Source: Euptelea pleiosperma (taxonomy: Eukaryota; Streptophyta; Magnoliopsida; Ranunculales; Eupteleaceae). Taken from it: 64,000 nt of DNA. Positions 1 to 11,800 of the stretch are shown here, piece after piece. Numbering within the stretch: position 1 is the stretch's first letter; every line of letters begins with the position of its first letter. The notes beneath the pieces are model-generated. The model was not told the DNA's origin, ran no database searches, and saw only the letters and a program-made list of their open reading frames with translations. The position numbers and the translations under genes were made by a program. Location: positions 27,021,751 to 27,085,750 of the forward strand of contig CM068543.1 in NCBI GenBank assembly GCA_035048495.1, given 5' to 3'.

Positions 1-407
1 ATAGGGCAAACATGGTATTACAGAAGTTAACTTAAATCTAATTTGACATGTGCTTAAATTGAGTCTTCAACGCGTAAAACAAATTTTTTTTGAGAAGTAG
101 CTTCTCTAAGAAGTTAGAAGCCAAAATTTCTAGTTAGTGTTTGTAGTCAGTTTTTAACAATGCAAATTAAAAAGCAACACATCCAAACTATCTTTTCTAC
201 CTCTTGACTTTTTTAAGTCAAGAAGGGTTTTTTTTTTTTTTTGTGTGTTCCCAAATGCTCCCTTATTATATATTGACATTTTGGAAGCATGTATCTTCCT
301 GTATTTATATCTTGGAAGCTACATTTGATTATTATATTTTGCCAGCTCCCTAACCTCATAATCCATTTTCATCTCATGCCTGGCTTCTTTTTAATTCAAT
401 TGTGCAG
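1..407 (+). other. Intron of the ATR3-like gene (left part)
   Basis: AT-rich sequence ending in a pyrimidine tract and an acceptor CAG at 405-407. No exon of the flavodoxin half could be recognised, so this appears to be one intron continuing out of the window. Confidence 0.6.
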
Positions 408-862
408 ATAAAAAATCAGCAATTAACCAGAATGGGCTGTGAAAAAGATGTGCGTCATTTTGAATTTGAAGCTATTTCATCGGTAAGTCCTAAATTATAT
501 TTTCCATCTGAAAGTCAACTGCAAGTATTTTCATTTAATGACTCCATTGTTCACAATTTACATTTTCTCGTTCCAGTCCAAAATCAATCTTACTTTTTTT
601 TGGGTAAGTAAGATGGAGGTTAGGTGGACCCTGATCTCCAAAATCAATCTTACTGCCTCTTTAGTAAGTGAAAATGTTGCCTTTGATGTTTCTCAGGCTA
701 CAGCATATCAAGTGGGTGACGTTCTTGAAGTTCTTCCTAGTCAAAATCCTGTTGGAGTGGAAGCTTTCATACGGCGTTGCAATCTAAATCCGGACTTATA
801 CATCACAGTATGCAGTTCTATTTTTTTTCCAGTTAATTGTTGGTCTTACAGGAGCATATTCC

Positions 863-895
<33 letters not shown>

Positions 896-3521
896 TGTAA
901 GTCACCAACCCGTAGCATATCTTCTTCTCACCATCTACTCGGTTGTTCAGAAGTTCTATATGCAATGTCTTTGAAAATCTTTCACACACTGAGAAGCTCA
1001 CTCATAAAATATATGCTTTCTTGGTTTCTTCTGTTGTTTTTGCGTGTACTTCTCTTTTCTTCCAATAATTTGTAAATGATACTACCTTCGTTTTGAGCCC
1101 AAATGAAACTGCCTGCTACCCTGGAAGGAAAAAAAAGAAGGCATCATAAGAAAAGTCAGATGGTCTCATGAAAACCACAAGAGGAGATATATTAGAGACT
1201 CTGATTAGGTCATCAATCCCAGCCCACCTTTGGTAGGCCCGTCGGGCTCTTGGAGAGTCAACTGTTTTAACATCTAGAAGGAGACACTTAGCTCTAAGGG
1301 ATATGCTTTTGATGAACAGTACCATATATTACTGCCTATGATGCTGGGTGTTGATTGGTTTGTTTTTGATACGTCTGGATACTTCATTTATTTCTTTGTA
1401 TGGCAAAAGCCAACTGTTGCTCAAAGCACCCTGCATTGTCTTTTTACATGTCCATGCTTCTATTTGTATTGTGTATCAGTTGTTTGTGTAGGTACTTGTA
1501 TTTGTTATAAGCATCATAACTTGGAATACAACTAGTAGCACATGTACATTGCCTCTTTCGGAAGAATCTTTTCTATTTCAATTATTTCTGTGATTTAAAA
1601 GTTGACAATGTGTTTGGTTGCAGGTAGAACCAAAAGATATTGAGAATGGCCTTCCTGATTCTCCTATAAATGCCCCGAGGGGCCCAGTCAAACTAAGAAC
1701 CTTTGTGGAATTGACGATGGATGTGGCATCAGCTTCCCCTCGACGCTATTTCTTTGAGGCAAGAATGTTGTATGTTCAACACATTTTGTGGAATGTCTAT
1801 GAGTAGAATATTTTGATTGATATTTTTCCTTCTTTTTCTCCTTCTTTTCTTGTTATCAACTTTTATATCTCTTTCCTTTCTCATCTTAATGAGCTTCAAA
1901 ATTTATTGCCACGTCCAAACATTTAGCTAAGCAAGAAACAGGAGCAAAACAGAAATATGATACTGAAGCAATAACTGATCTTCTGATTGATTGTATGGAG
2001 TAAAATCTCATTAGCAATCACCTTGTCTTGAATTAAATGATAATCCACCTTGATATGTTTAATCCTCTCATGGAAGACAGGATTAGCTGATATATAAAAA
2101 TAGTGGCTTGACTGACATAAAATATCAAAAATCTGAACCAACCATAAGCCAAGTGAGCTAACATGCCATAAAGGTTTAAAATATCCGTATTGTAGTGCAC
2201 ATTGTTAAGTTGAGAAAACATTAAGTATCACGATGCATATCGATACACTACTGAAACATTGATCCATTACGGAAATGCTAGATTTTTTTTATATGATTCA
2301 ATACATTAAACTATAGTTGATGCCCAGATGGCATAAAATATGATCTCGAAGGCAATTTTATTACTACTCTACAATCACATACTAAAAAGAGAATCACATT
2401 TCTGTTCACTGATACATTAAGACATACTAAACTAAACTATGTTTAATGTGTAGATACGTTTTTATGATGTCAAGAGCAATAGTCTATGATAACCGGATAC
2501 TTCAATATGCCTAGCGCAGCTGTATAGACACAATACTATACTGATATAATCTTACTGCAAAACGCTTTGCAATATTAGAAGTTTCAGGACATTTGACATG
2601 ATGTAAATACCAAAAAATTGCTTAGCTTAAGAAGGTTAAGAACTAAAGCACGGTATCAACATATGGGATAGGGTACCCATATTCATATCCATGTATTGGA
2701 TTTTGGGAAATGAAGTGTCGTATTCCTGTTTCCCATACTAGTGTTCATATCGTATCTGTATATAGTCTTCTTGGGCAATATACTAACAATACAACACATT
2801 TACTGTAAAGAACCACATTTTTGTTTGAAGATGCACTAAGATACATTACACTAAATTGTGTTTAATGCTTAGATATGCTAAATATAAGCACATATGATAC
2901 ATTACATACATGTAAGATACATTTTGATACATATCATACAATACTGTATAATACAGTACGATACATAGGGTGATTTTCATACTACCCTTATGTATTGTAT
3001 TGGTAAACTCACATTCCAATATTGTATGATAGTATGATACATATCCATATAGTGAACCATGCATGCAATGTGAACCATAGTTTTGTACTTGGCCTTTGCA
3101 CTCATATGCACGACAACCAACTACTTGGTTTTCTATGTCACTACATCACCTCCAAATAGATGTGCAATAACCTGTGGTAGATTGATCTATTGGTAATAGG
3201 GCCTAGCCAACATAAGAGATGCAAATGCACCAAAGTAAACATCTTGCAGATTCCTTCTAAGATATTGGAGAATTCTCCAATATCTCAATGAGGAATTCAT
3301 GGTGCATGAATAAATTGACTTACTATCTTAACAACACAGACCTGGGATCGAGTCTTGGGGGGTAATTCTCAAAGACCTGTGTTCAGTCCTGTTCTTACCT
3401 TAGGGGGGTTTAGGGGGTTTTTTTTTTGATCGGTGGGGGGTTGTTGGTTGTGGTGGTGGTGGTGGTGGTGGTGGTGGTGGTGGTTTAGGGGGTAGTGGGG
3501 AATAATAAATGTTTACGTACA

Positions 3522-3569
<48 letters not shown>

Positions 3570-6500
3570 CTTTTCTGCAATTTGTGTGTATGACTGGATT
3601 ATAAAAACTTATGCGGACTTTCTGTACAAGTACACCATATATGCCTAATCTATCTACGTGCACTATGCTTTACTTATACAATTGATGAAGAGGTTTGACT
3701 TCTAGTGTATATCTTTTTTGCACTAGTTATGGATGAATTAATTGCTCATATCAAGAGGAGGCCCCTTAGTGTATGATTTTTGCAGATGACATAGTATTTG
3801 TAGATGGACTAGAGAGGCGGTAAATGCAAAACTAGAACTATGAAGCGATAGCATGGAATCCAAGGCTTAAAAAAGTTAGACTAAGGCGGTGTAGATGGAG
3901 TGCAACTTTAGTAAGGAAACACATAGAGATGAGGCAATAGTTAAGATCAATGGTGAGGAGATACCCTGAATCAACTATTTTCCTTATATCGGTTTGATTA
4001 TCCATAAGGATGGAAGGATCGAGAAGGATGTTTCCCATAGAATTAGAGTTAGGTGGCATTGTTGGGATGTGCTTCGAGAGTGCTGTGTGATTAATGCATA
4101 CCAATCAAACTGAGGGAACATTTTAGGCAACAAGACTGGTTATATGCATTAAGACCAGCTATGCTTTATGCAACAAAATGTTGGGTAGTTAAGAAATAAC
4201 ATGTTCATAGAATGAGTGTAGTTGAGATAAGGATGTTGATATGTATTAGTGGAAAGACTAAAGAAGATAAAACCTTAATTGAACATATTTGAGAGAATAT
4301 AGGAGTAGCCCCAATAAGTGATAACGTTTCTCCATAAATAAACATAATGTTTGGTTCCTATGTTTCCATGGTCTCCAGAAATTTTGCAACATTTCCACAT
4401 TAATGGAAATCTTTAATTTCCAAGTTGATTAAAATGTACACCAAAATCGAAATTTAAAACCTTGTCTCCAAAAGAGCTAGGAGAAGGCTGAAAGGACGTG
4501 TGTTGGGGTAGTGAATTAAGATTTTAAGACACATGTCCTAACAGAAAATATGCTCTAGATAGAATTTGATGGAGGAACGGGATTCGTGTTGCCCACCCCA
4601 ATATTTAGGATAAGGCTTTGATGATGATGAAGATAATGAAACTATGTTAAAAAGTAGTAAAAGAACTTTGGATGGAGCATAAAACTGTCTCAAGAGTTTA
4701 CAGACCAACAGACTAGGAGCCTTGAAGAGATGTTACAAATCTTCTTGATGGCCCATGTCTCTTCAAAAATTGTTAACAACGAGAAAATCACATAAATAAT
4801 GAACCCCAACACTCATTTTTTCTGGATTTAACAACCAACAAAGAGCCACAAGATTCCAACAATGGGTTGATCATGATAGAGAACTTCTAGGAATGAAGAT
4901 AGAATTTCTTCGATTCAAAGGGGGAGATCCCTCTGGGTGGATCTTACGAGCAATTGATAAATTTCAATTTTATAGCATGATGGACGATCTCAAGGTTGAC
5001 ATTCCATCCATTAATTTTGATGGCAATGTAATACAGTGGTATGGTTGGCACGAGTCCACCCATCTAAAGAAAATAACCCTAAAACATCTAAAGCATCCAT
5101 GGTGCTTTTTTTCTTCACGTTGTTCCTCAGTGATGAACAGCTGGCCCACTGCTCACATCATCATATTGGCGGAAGCTTATGTCAGCCGAGCTTAGATGCT
5201 CGCGAAGTTTCTCAATCTGCATTCGGAGACGGATATTGGCTTGACGCAGAGTTTCGTTTTGCTCCCTAAAGGTTTTTCCATAAAGAGCTCTCTCAAGGTT
5301 AACGGATTGAAGCTCTTAGCCTCTCATTAACTGCTCCAATCCGGTCATTTGTAGCTAAAGAAAGTATGGTTGTCACTATCATTGTGATACTCGGATACGC
5401 ATGAGTAGAGAAAATAGTTCGGTCCCCTCTCAAAATGTCTGACACGTACGCTAAGGCCTAAACCCAACCCACGTTAAACCCTTGGCTACAGGGTACATGT
5501 CAGACATTTTGGGAGGGGAGGAGACAACAAAGATGGCATTTTGGGAGGGGAGGAGACAGGGAAGACGAGCTGAGGTGGGAGTTGGTTTGCCACATCAGCG
5601 ATTGAGTTGGCGGTTTACGTCCAAGCAGAGCTCACGCACGTTATTGGTTCCTTTCTTTGCAACTGGTGGTCCTCTATATAAAGGGTTTCTCCCAGTTTCT
5701 CTCTCCCTCTGAAACCAAAAACAAAAACCAGAGAGCTATAATTCTTCTCTTCCTGGATTAAGTGAGATTCTTGTAGTTTCTATTGTTTTTTGTAAGGAAT
5801 TTTGTTGTTTCCAGGTGAGCTTCTTATAGGTTCTATTGTTGTTTGAAAGGAATTTTGCTTTGATCTATTTTATAGGTTTATTTGCTATGATGATTTGTCG
5901 AGTCTTTATGTTTGTTTGAAGGAAAGGAACTAAGGAAATTATAGGTTCTTTATAATTAATATGGTTATTCTCCTTTAGTCCTATGTGCTATTTGATTATT
6001 TTCACTGCCATGCTTCTACTAGAGAGAATACAAGATACCTGCACTTCGTCTAGTAATGAACTTACTTATAAAATCACGTCTCCAGGTGATGAGTTTTTTT
6101 GCTACTGCCGAGCATGAAAAGGAAAGGCTTCAATATTTTGCTTCACCTGAAGGAAGAGATGATCTATACCAGTACAACCAGAAGGAGCGGAGGACTGTTT
6201 TGGAGGTGAAATAACTTTGTGCTGTCGATGAAGTGAATATACATTTTCTACTTGGTGCTTTTTGAATTTCAAACAGAAACATCTAGCCATGCATTTTGAT
6301 TCTTTATGAAGCCGGTACCACTATCTTTTTTGTCTGGTCCACATGAACACTGAGCATGGCGCTGTACAAGCAAATCCATTATTATTTTAGGATGTACCCA
6401 GCATTGAGATGTAAATGTCCTACATAAAGCCAGATGATATTGTACAACTAATCAATCTATAAGGCCTTATCCCGACTATTTGGGGTTGGCTACACGAATC

Positions 6501-7757
6501 TTGTTCTGCCATTCCACTCTATTGAGGGCCATATCTTCTATTAGAGCTCATGTTTTCAGATTTTTTCTTATTATCTCTGTCCATTTTGTCCTTTTCGACC
6601 TTCCTCTCATCCTTTGAGGGGCAATCAGTCTGCACTGAGCACTCCTCACTGGTCTTTTTTGAACATGATCAAATCATCTCAATCAACTTTTCTTTCTTTT
6701 ATCTCCTATTGAGGACACTCCTAGATTCCCTCGAACATGTTCTTTTCTGATTTTGTCACTTCTTATCTTTTCATTCATCTATCCTGGGGATGGCAAAGCA
6801 ATAATATTCTTTTCCTGTTACTGCTCTGAATTTTCATTTACTCCCCTTTCACTTGCACACAGGATTATCTTTTCGTTTTCTGGAACTGATTTCTGTTTGT
6901 GATACAGGTATTAGAGGACTTTCCCTCTGTGCAAATGCCATTTGAATGGCTTGTGCAGCTGGTTCCTCCTCTAAAAACAAGGGCGTTCTCCATTTCTTCT
7001 TCCCCTTCAGCTCACCCCAGTCAAGTGCACCTGACTGTGAGTGTTGTGTCATGGATGACACCTTTCAAGAGGAAGCGATCGGGTCTCTGCTCAACATGGT
7101 TAGCGGGACTTAATCCTCAAGAAAGTATGAATAATTACTAATAAAACTTGTAAGAATATTATCGATGAAGCAATATTAATTGTGTAGATATCCTATCTTG
7201 TGACTGTGTCTATTCTTCTGTGAGCAGGAGTCCATATTCCTGTGTGGTTCAATCGAGGTTCCCTTCCTCCCCCACCACCATCACTCCCCCTCATTCTCAT
7301 TGGACCAGGAACTGGGTGTGCACCTTTCCGTGGATTTGTAGCAGAAAGAGCAGTACAAAGTGCATCTGGGTCAAGCGCTCCAGTTCTTTTCTTCTTTGGT
7401 TGCAGAAATGAGGAGAATGATTTCTTGTACAGAGATTTGTGGTTGTCTCATGCACAGACTGGTGGGGTACTCTCAGAAGAAAAGGGTGGAGGCTTCTTTG
7501 TTGCTTTCTCGAGAGATCAGCCGCGGAAGGTTTATGTGCAGCATAAGATGCAGGAAGAAAGCCAAAGGGTTTGGAGTTTACTGAGTGCTGGTGCTGCTGT
7601 GTACGTTGCAGGATCTTCAACCAAAATGCCTGCTGATGTTTTGTCGTGCATGGAGGAAATAATATCAAAAGAGAGTGGGGTTCCCAGGGAATCTGCTGCG
7701 AGGTGGCTGCGAGTGCAGGAAAAGGCTGGTAAGTACAATGTCGAAGCATGGTCATGA
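408..7757 (+). CDS. ATR3: NADPH-dependent diflavin oxidoreductase 1 (ATR3/Tah18 type), 5'-truncated by window edge
   Basis: Exons are 408-482, 697-807, 1624-1758, 6086-6205, 6908-7124 and 7228-7757, giving 395 in-frame codons plus TGA with all phases matching. The protein is the FAD/NADPH half of a cytochrome P450 reductase-like diflavin enzyme. In this family electrons pass NADPH to FAD to FMN and on to Dre2/CIAPIN1 for cytosolic Fe-S assembly. Visible motifs are the start of the FAD domain (VGDVLEVLPSQ), the FAD-binding RAFSISS, the NADPH-binding GPGTGCAPFRGF, FFGCRNEENDFLY, VYVAGSS, and a C-terminal AWS whose Trp matches the flavin-stacking residue of P450 reductases. The N-terminal FMN flavodoxin domain must lie left of position 1. 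Intron 3 (1759-6085) uses a GC donor. A P450 reductase is less likely: there is no membrane anchor evidence here and the motif spacing fits ATR3. Family call is firm; the symbol is by homology to Arabidopsis. Confidence 0.93.
861..895. repeat. (CT)n(CA)n microsatellite in ATR3 intron 2
   Basis: A run of about seven CT units passes directly into about eight CA units. It is non-coding and likely length-polymorphic. Confidence 0.9.
3450..3568. repeat. (GGT)n followed by (TA)n microsatellites
   Basis: An uninterrupted GGT run at about 3451-3484 is followed 40 bases later by about 22 TA units (3523-3568). Both lie inside the long intron, just upstream of the LINE remnant. Confidence 0.9.
3685..4640 (+). 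mobile_element. Degenerate LINE (non-LTR) reverse transcriptase 3' part
   Basis: Conceptual translation with several frame changes and stops shows the C-terminal half of a plant LINE RT: a MDELIAHI-like segment, then the catalytic FADD at about 3778-3789, then HKDGRIEKDV, RPAMLYATKCW and related blocks. The end shows the typical tail GGATAAGGC followed by TTGATGATGATG at about 4611-4633. About 100 bases of unrelated AT-rich DNA interrupt it near 4330-4450. It is dead and lies in the sense orientation of the host gene. Confidence 0.8.
4660..5200 (+). mobile_element. Ty3/gypsy gag fragment
   Basis: The open stretch starting at 4893 contains KIEFLRFKGGDPSGWILRA and then DDLKVDI..INFDGNVIQWY, characteristic of the N-terminal part of gypsy gag polyproteins. 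The flanking 4690-4890 carries a degraded TDQQ..RSLEE-like lead-in. No LTRs or pol were seen. It is a decayed fragment within the ATR3 intron. Confidence 0.65.
5421..5520. mobile_element. 100-bp foldback element (MITE-like)
   Basis: The left arm GGTCCCCTCTCAAAATGTCT is matched by the inverted right arm ending GACATTTTGGGAGGGGAG. The centre contains CCACGTTAAACCCTTGG. Half-copies of the same family occur at 36087-36155 and 41089-41160, in the opposite orientation and without the second arm. Confidence 0.65.
5640..5830 (+). promoter_or_regulatory. Promoter-like patch inside ATR3 intron 3
   Basis: An inverted CCAAT box (ATTGG, 5643-5647) is followed 30 bases later by a strong TATA box (CTATATAAAG, 5674-5683). 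Then comes a CT-rich leader typical of plant 5'UTRs and a donor-like CAG|GTGAGC near 5815. It may be a captured gene promoter or a piece of LTR. Whether it is active cannot be judged from sequence. Confidence 0.35.
6457..6745 (-). mobile_element. LINE 3' end fragment in ATR3 intron 4
   Basis: Read on the minus strand, the segment gives a broken C-terminal LINE ORF2 tail followed by the standard end: GATTCGTGTAGCCAACCCCA then AATAGTCGGGATAAGGC. It belongs to the same LINE type as the element at 3685-4640 but is inverted. Confidence 0.75.
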
Positions 7758-8385
7758 GCCTGCTAGTTTCGAGTTGTGGAATAGCTATTCTAACTGAAAC
7801 AAAAGGGAAGACCAACAATGCTGGAAAGGAACTTCAAATTGAATTCGATTGAGCGAATAAAACATGAAACGTAAGTACAGTTTCTAGCTAGAATAAATAT
7901 CCTATCGTAGAATGGGTCCTGAAGAATGCATTACAACTGACGCAGTACATCACGCAACTACTCTTAATTGTTTGGAAACTCTTATCTCGTTACTGTTAGA
8001 ACTTGTGAGACTTAATTTATGGTCCTATCTATAGTACATGCTCAAATAATTTATATTCAGGGTGGACGCGTTCTGTATTAAACATTCGAGATCGCAAAGT
8101 CTTGAGAATCTATAATTTATATTCGGATTGTGGTGGAGCAAAATTAAATTATTAGTCTGCATACAATGTATTGTGCAGTTTCTGAAAATTACAATATTCT
8201 GTTCAAGAAAATCGGCAAAAAATGATATATTTATTTTTATGCCCCATTAAATTGACCAATGTTCTTATAAATAAACTGTTGGAGATTATTAAGTGCATTA
8301 TTCAAAATTGGAAAAGCCCGTCTCGTTCGCTGTTTAAGTTATCTCAGCTATCAAGTGTAAGAAACTGTCTGTGGAGACTTTTTTA
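7758..8385. other. 3' flank of ATR3, no gene seen
   Basis: It holds the likely 3'UTR with AATAAA at 7856 and then AT-rich sequence without a recognisable exon or repeat border. Confidence 0.6.
7856..7861 (+). promoter_or_regulatory. Putative polyadenylation signal of the ATR3-like gene
   Basis: AATAAA lies 99 bases after the TGA, a usual distance for a plant near-upstream element. Confidence 0.4.
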
Positions 8386-9988
8386 GGGAATTTTTGACAT
8401 ACCCCCCCATGTTATCTTCGAAATTTGACATACCCCTCCACAGTTTGAAAAAGTTGACATACCCCCCTACGACCCGGTCAACCGTGTCTTGACTAACAAT
8501 TTTTTATTGAAAGGACAAAAATGCCCATCATTCAACCTTTGAACAAATGGGTTTGGTTCAAAACCCTCACTCCGATTGAAGGATTGTGGTCGACGGCTAA
8601 CCACGATACGCCAGATTAGCCACCCATCACTGGGGACCGATCCAACGGAGTCCCATGACATGAGTCATGGTCATCAGGAATTCCTGACCAACAAGCTTCT
8701 CAAGATCAAAGTCTGCCACTTTGGGACAGAACTGGGAATCCAAAAGTATGTTCTCTGGCTTGATGTCAGTGTATGATGCACTCTGCACTTCTCATGGAGA
8801 TGAGTCAATCCTCTAGCCGTCCCGAGTGCGATTTGGCATCTTGTATTCCAGTCTAAAATTTTAGAATCTGTTTGCTAAAGATCCCTCAGTGCTGACTTCA
8901 ATTCGGAATTGCTTCGCTCCTTAACTAAAGCCTTCTAGCTTCTTTGCAGCAAAACTGAAACCTCCACGCTCCCCCCTACAACTTTTCTGAGAAATTTCTA
9001 GTCGCATGTAAATCCCACCAAAGAGCCCTCAACTACCTTTGACGTTCCAATCAAGGTTTAAAGGAGGCCGTTTTAACGGTTAAACGGACTGGGGGCGTTA
9101 CCATTTTAACGGATTGAAACGGTCAGGGTCAAAAATGGAAAAAAAACGAGAAAAAATGGAATTAAACGGATTTTAACGGTTTTAACGGAAAAAATGGCGC
9201 TGAAATTCAAATATTGAAATTTGAAAATTAAAAAAAATGGAATTTAATGGATTTTAACGGAATTAAACGGTTTTAACAGCCGTTTTTTTACAAAAATTTT
9301 CAAAATTAAACGGCTGTTTAAACGATTTTAACGGCCGTATAAATGATTTTTATGGCCGTTAAAACAAAAAAAAACGGCCATTTTTTTCAAAACCGATAAA
9401 ACGTGTTTAAACGGTTTTAACGGAAACGGGCTTGGGGCCTTACCGTTTAAACGGCCGTTTTTAAAACCATGGTTCCAATCACTCCAACAGGTTGAAACGT
9501 TAAAGAGTTAGTAACGACTCGTTTTTTTTTTTTAATTTGTAATGACTCAAACACATAAAGTTTGACTGTTTCTGGAGCTCAATAAGTTGACGTACTGCAC
9601 GAGGTCCTTAGCTATGCGATTCGATTCGCGGGTTCTAATCCAGTTTACCCAAGCCTACAAAATCACCAACCAGACAGATTTTTGGTATGTAGGTCATGAT
9701 GGTTAAGGAGTGGGCTAAAAATTCATGGAGTCAGTTGACCCAAAAGAGTGTAACATGCAAAGTTTGCTCGCCGGAGTCATCGACGGCCGGCAACAGAGAC
9801 TTTGGTGGATTGGTGGCCGGTGATAGGCGGCCAACCTACCGGAGTCTCATGGCCAGCCGTCCACCGCAGGCCTTTGATTCCAAGTTTGGAGAAATGGGCA
9901 TTTTTGTCCTTTCAATAAAAAATTGTTAGTCAACAACAGTCAACACACGATTGACCGGGTCATGAGGGGGGGTATGTCAAAAATTCCC
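8386..9988. mobile_element. 1.6-kb non-autonomous TIR element, Mutator-like
   Basis: The ends are long inverted repeats beginning GGGAATTTTTGACATACCCC. The right arm matches the left for about 90 bases, through the stretch coding for CCCGGTCAA, ATTTTTTATTGAAAGGACA and AAATGCCCAT. The left arm carries an extra tandem copy of the TTTGACATACCCC unit. No transposase was found. The flanks are T-rich, so a target duplication cannot be read. A left-end copy of the same family is at 25649-25860, and a diverged relative lies at about 20310-20640. Confidence 0.65.
9052..9471 (+). mobile_element. AACGG-rich hAT MITE, copy 1 (420 bp), nested
   Basis: The termini are CAAGGTTTAAA and TTTAAAACCATG, flanked by a perfect 8-bp duplication GTTCCAAT (9044-9051 and 9472-9479) that fits the hAT consensus nTnnnnAn. 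The interior carries about 20 AACGG/CCGTT pentamers in 420 bp. It is inserted into the TIR element at 8386-9988. No coding capacity. Confidence 0.85.
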
Positions 9989-10388
9989 TTTTTTTTTATA
10001 GGAAAAGCACGAAAAAATGCGACACTGGTCCGCTGCAATGATGAACGTGCACTCCTTTAAAATCCTCTCTTTGACACTTGATATCTTCTATCAGATGCTG
10101 AGCATGCCTCTAATAGCCTGAATGACTAGCTTCGAATCACCTTCCAAGCCATATCCTCTTTGCTAAAACTTTGGCTACTCCTCTTAGTTTGGCTAATGTA
10201 GTTGTCGTGTTTCCAATATGATGGGCTATCCTCGAAATGAATGTCCCTTGGTCGTCTCTAATAAGGCTTAAACTAGCTTTCTCTTCTACGATTGAGCCGT
10301 CAAAGTTGCACTTTAACTGGCCTGCGAGGGGCTATCCATCGCACATTTATAGTCTGGTTTGCTAACTTTGCTTGCATTGGTCAGTGAG

Positions 10389-10653
10389 TACTAATGAACG
10401 TGGGGCCCACATGCATATGAGTTAAGAGCTGATTTTTGGTGATGATGATCTCCTCGCCAAAATCAGTAATTTTTAAAACATCTAACCTTATCAAAGATGG
10501 ATCTAAATCTAACGGTACAAATGGATGGTCCAAAATTTTGCAAATGTTGGAATGGGCTGATTTTGTGTGGTTGATATCCATGTTGAGGAGAATATATCAT
10601 CACCAAAAATCAGCTCTTAACTCATCTGCATATGGGCCCCATGTCCATTAGTA
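10389..10653. mobile_element. 265-bp TIR MITE flanked by TA
   Basis: The arms of about 60 bases are inverted: the left starts CTAATGAACGTGGGGCCCAC, the right ends GGGCCCCATGTCCATTAG, and both lead inward to AGAGCTGATTTTTGGTGATG and its complement. TA flanks both ends, which suggests Tc1/mariner, although a longer T/A duplication cannot be excluded. Confidence 0.65.
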
Positions 10654-10939
10654 AGAATTCCATAAGTCATTTTATCCCAGCCCATTATTAATATACATGG
10701 TATTAATTAAAATTTTAACTCTATATAGTAGAAAATCTTAAATATTGTTCATGATAATCAAAAGCTACGGGAAAAATTTAGATGCAGAGGACTCCCATTG
10801 TCCTATCACAGTCCGTGCAGAGGACTATCGTGGCCCTACATAGATCATTTTTTGGGTCTAATGACTAAATGGGTCTAATAGGGTGGTAGTGATCCACCTT
10901 CTCTAGATTACTACTCTTCGGAATAAGGGCGATAAAGGT

Positions 10940-11800
10940 CCTATTGAGCTCCTTGAGCATATGCCCAAAATCAAAGAAAGCTCATACCATGGCGTAAAGG
11001 CTCCCATGATTTTTCAATATTTTGAAAAGCCTTTTGAGACTATCAGCTAAAACACAAGAACAGACTTCTATAACTCATCTCTCAGTGGAATATGAGTTTA
11101 TTAGCTTCCCATCCACGGGAGAGGAGACTAAGTGGTTCCGATAGACGTACCAATATGGAGCAAGTCAATGCCAACAATAATGATTTATTGTGATAATCAG
11201 GCTTCTATGCTATATACGAGTATACGGTGAGAATTACAATGAAAAACACTGACAAATATGTCTAAAGCACAATCGTGTGAAGGGTCTAATTTCTAATGGT
11301 AATATGCCCATTTAGTATGTGAAGTCTAAAGAAAATTTGGTAGACCCACTATTCAAAGGGCTTGGACGAGACGTAGTCTCAATGACATTGAGGATTATGG
11401 GACTAAAAGTTTTGTATATGAGTTGTGCTTGGTGGATACCTATCTTGACGAGTTTTCGGGTTCAATGGGAAAAATGAGCCAAGTCAATAACTAGTGTTAT
11501 CCTGACAGACCCAGGCCTGCTATCTAAGTGTGGAAGTTGGTCACTTTCTATGGGATTCAGACTATCTTTAGAGAACTCAATAATATTTGGATTAAGTACA
11601 AAGTTTAAAGTGTGGAGCTTTTGTGTACAATGACTTCTGAAAGGAGTGTGTGCGCGACAAGTTTGGTTTGTCAACAACACAGGTTCTTCAGTTCAAAGTT
11701 TGTTTGTAGAAGTTCTCTGGTAAATTTTGATTTGTTTGCGCTAAGTTGAGGTTCAAGTTCAAAAGATACCTTCATTTATGAACACGATTCTCTGGAATGC
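10940..11800 (+). mobile_element. Degenerate Ty1/copia RNase H end and 3' region
   Basis: With frame changes and stops, the copia RNase H tail is recognisable: a TAEYEFISF-like segment, then DNQAS around 11195, HNRVKGLISNG, VKSKENLVDP and LFKGLGRDVV near 11330-11380. What follows resembles a non-coding 3' tail. No LTR pair was identified. Confidence 0.7.

Larger units (their letters stand above)
1759..6085 (+). other. ATR3 intron 3: 4.3-kb GC-AG intron loaded with transposon remains
   Basis: The donor reads GAG|GCAAGA, the known consensus for the minor GC-AG class, and the acceptor is TCCAG at 6081-6085. The reading frame is continuous across it only if GC is used, because no GT nearby keeps the frame. 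The intron holds a (GGT)n and (TA)n cluster, a degenerate LINE, a gag fragment, a foldback element and a promoter-like patch, each listed separately. Confidence 0.85.

Noticed and set aside
3450..3568. CRISPR-like or satellite array
   Set aside because: It is a plain GGT and TA microsatellite with no spacers; this is also plant nuclear DNA.
7297..7818. 173-codon minus-strand open frame
   Set aside because: It is the antisense shadow of the last ATR3 exon, whose plus-strand protein is unmistakable.
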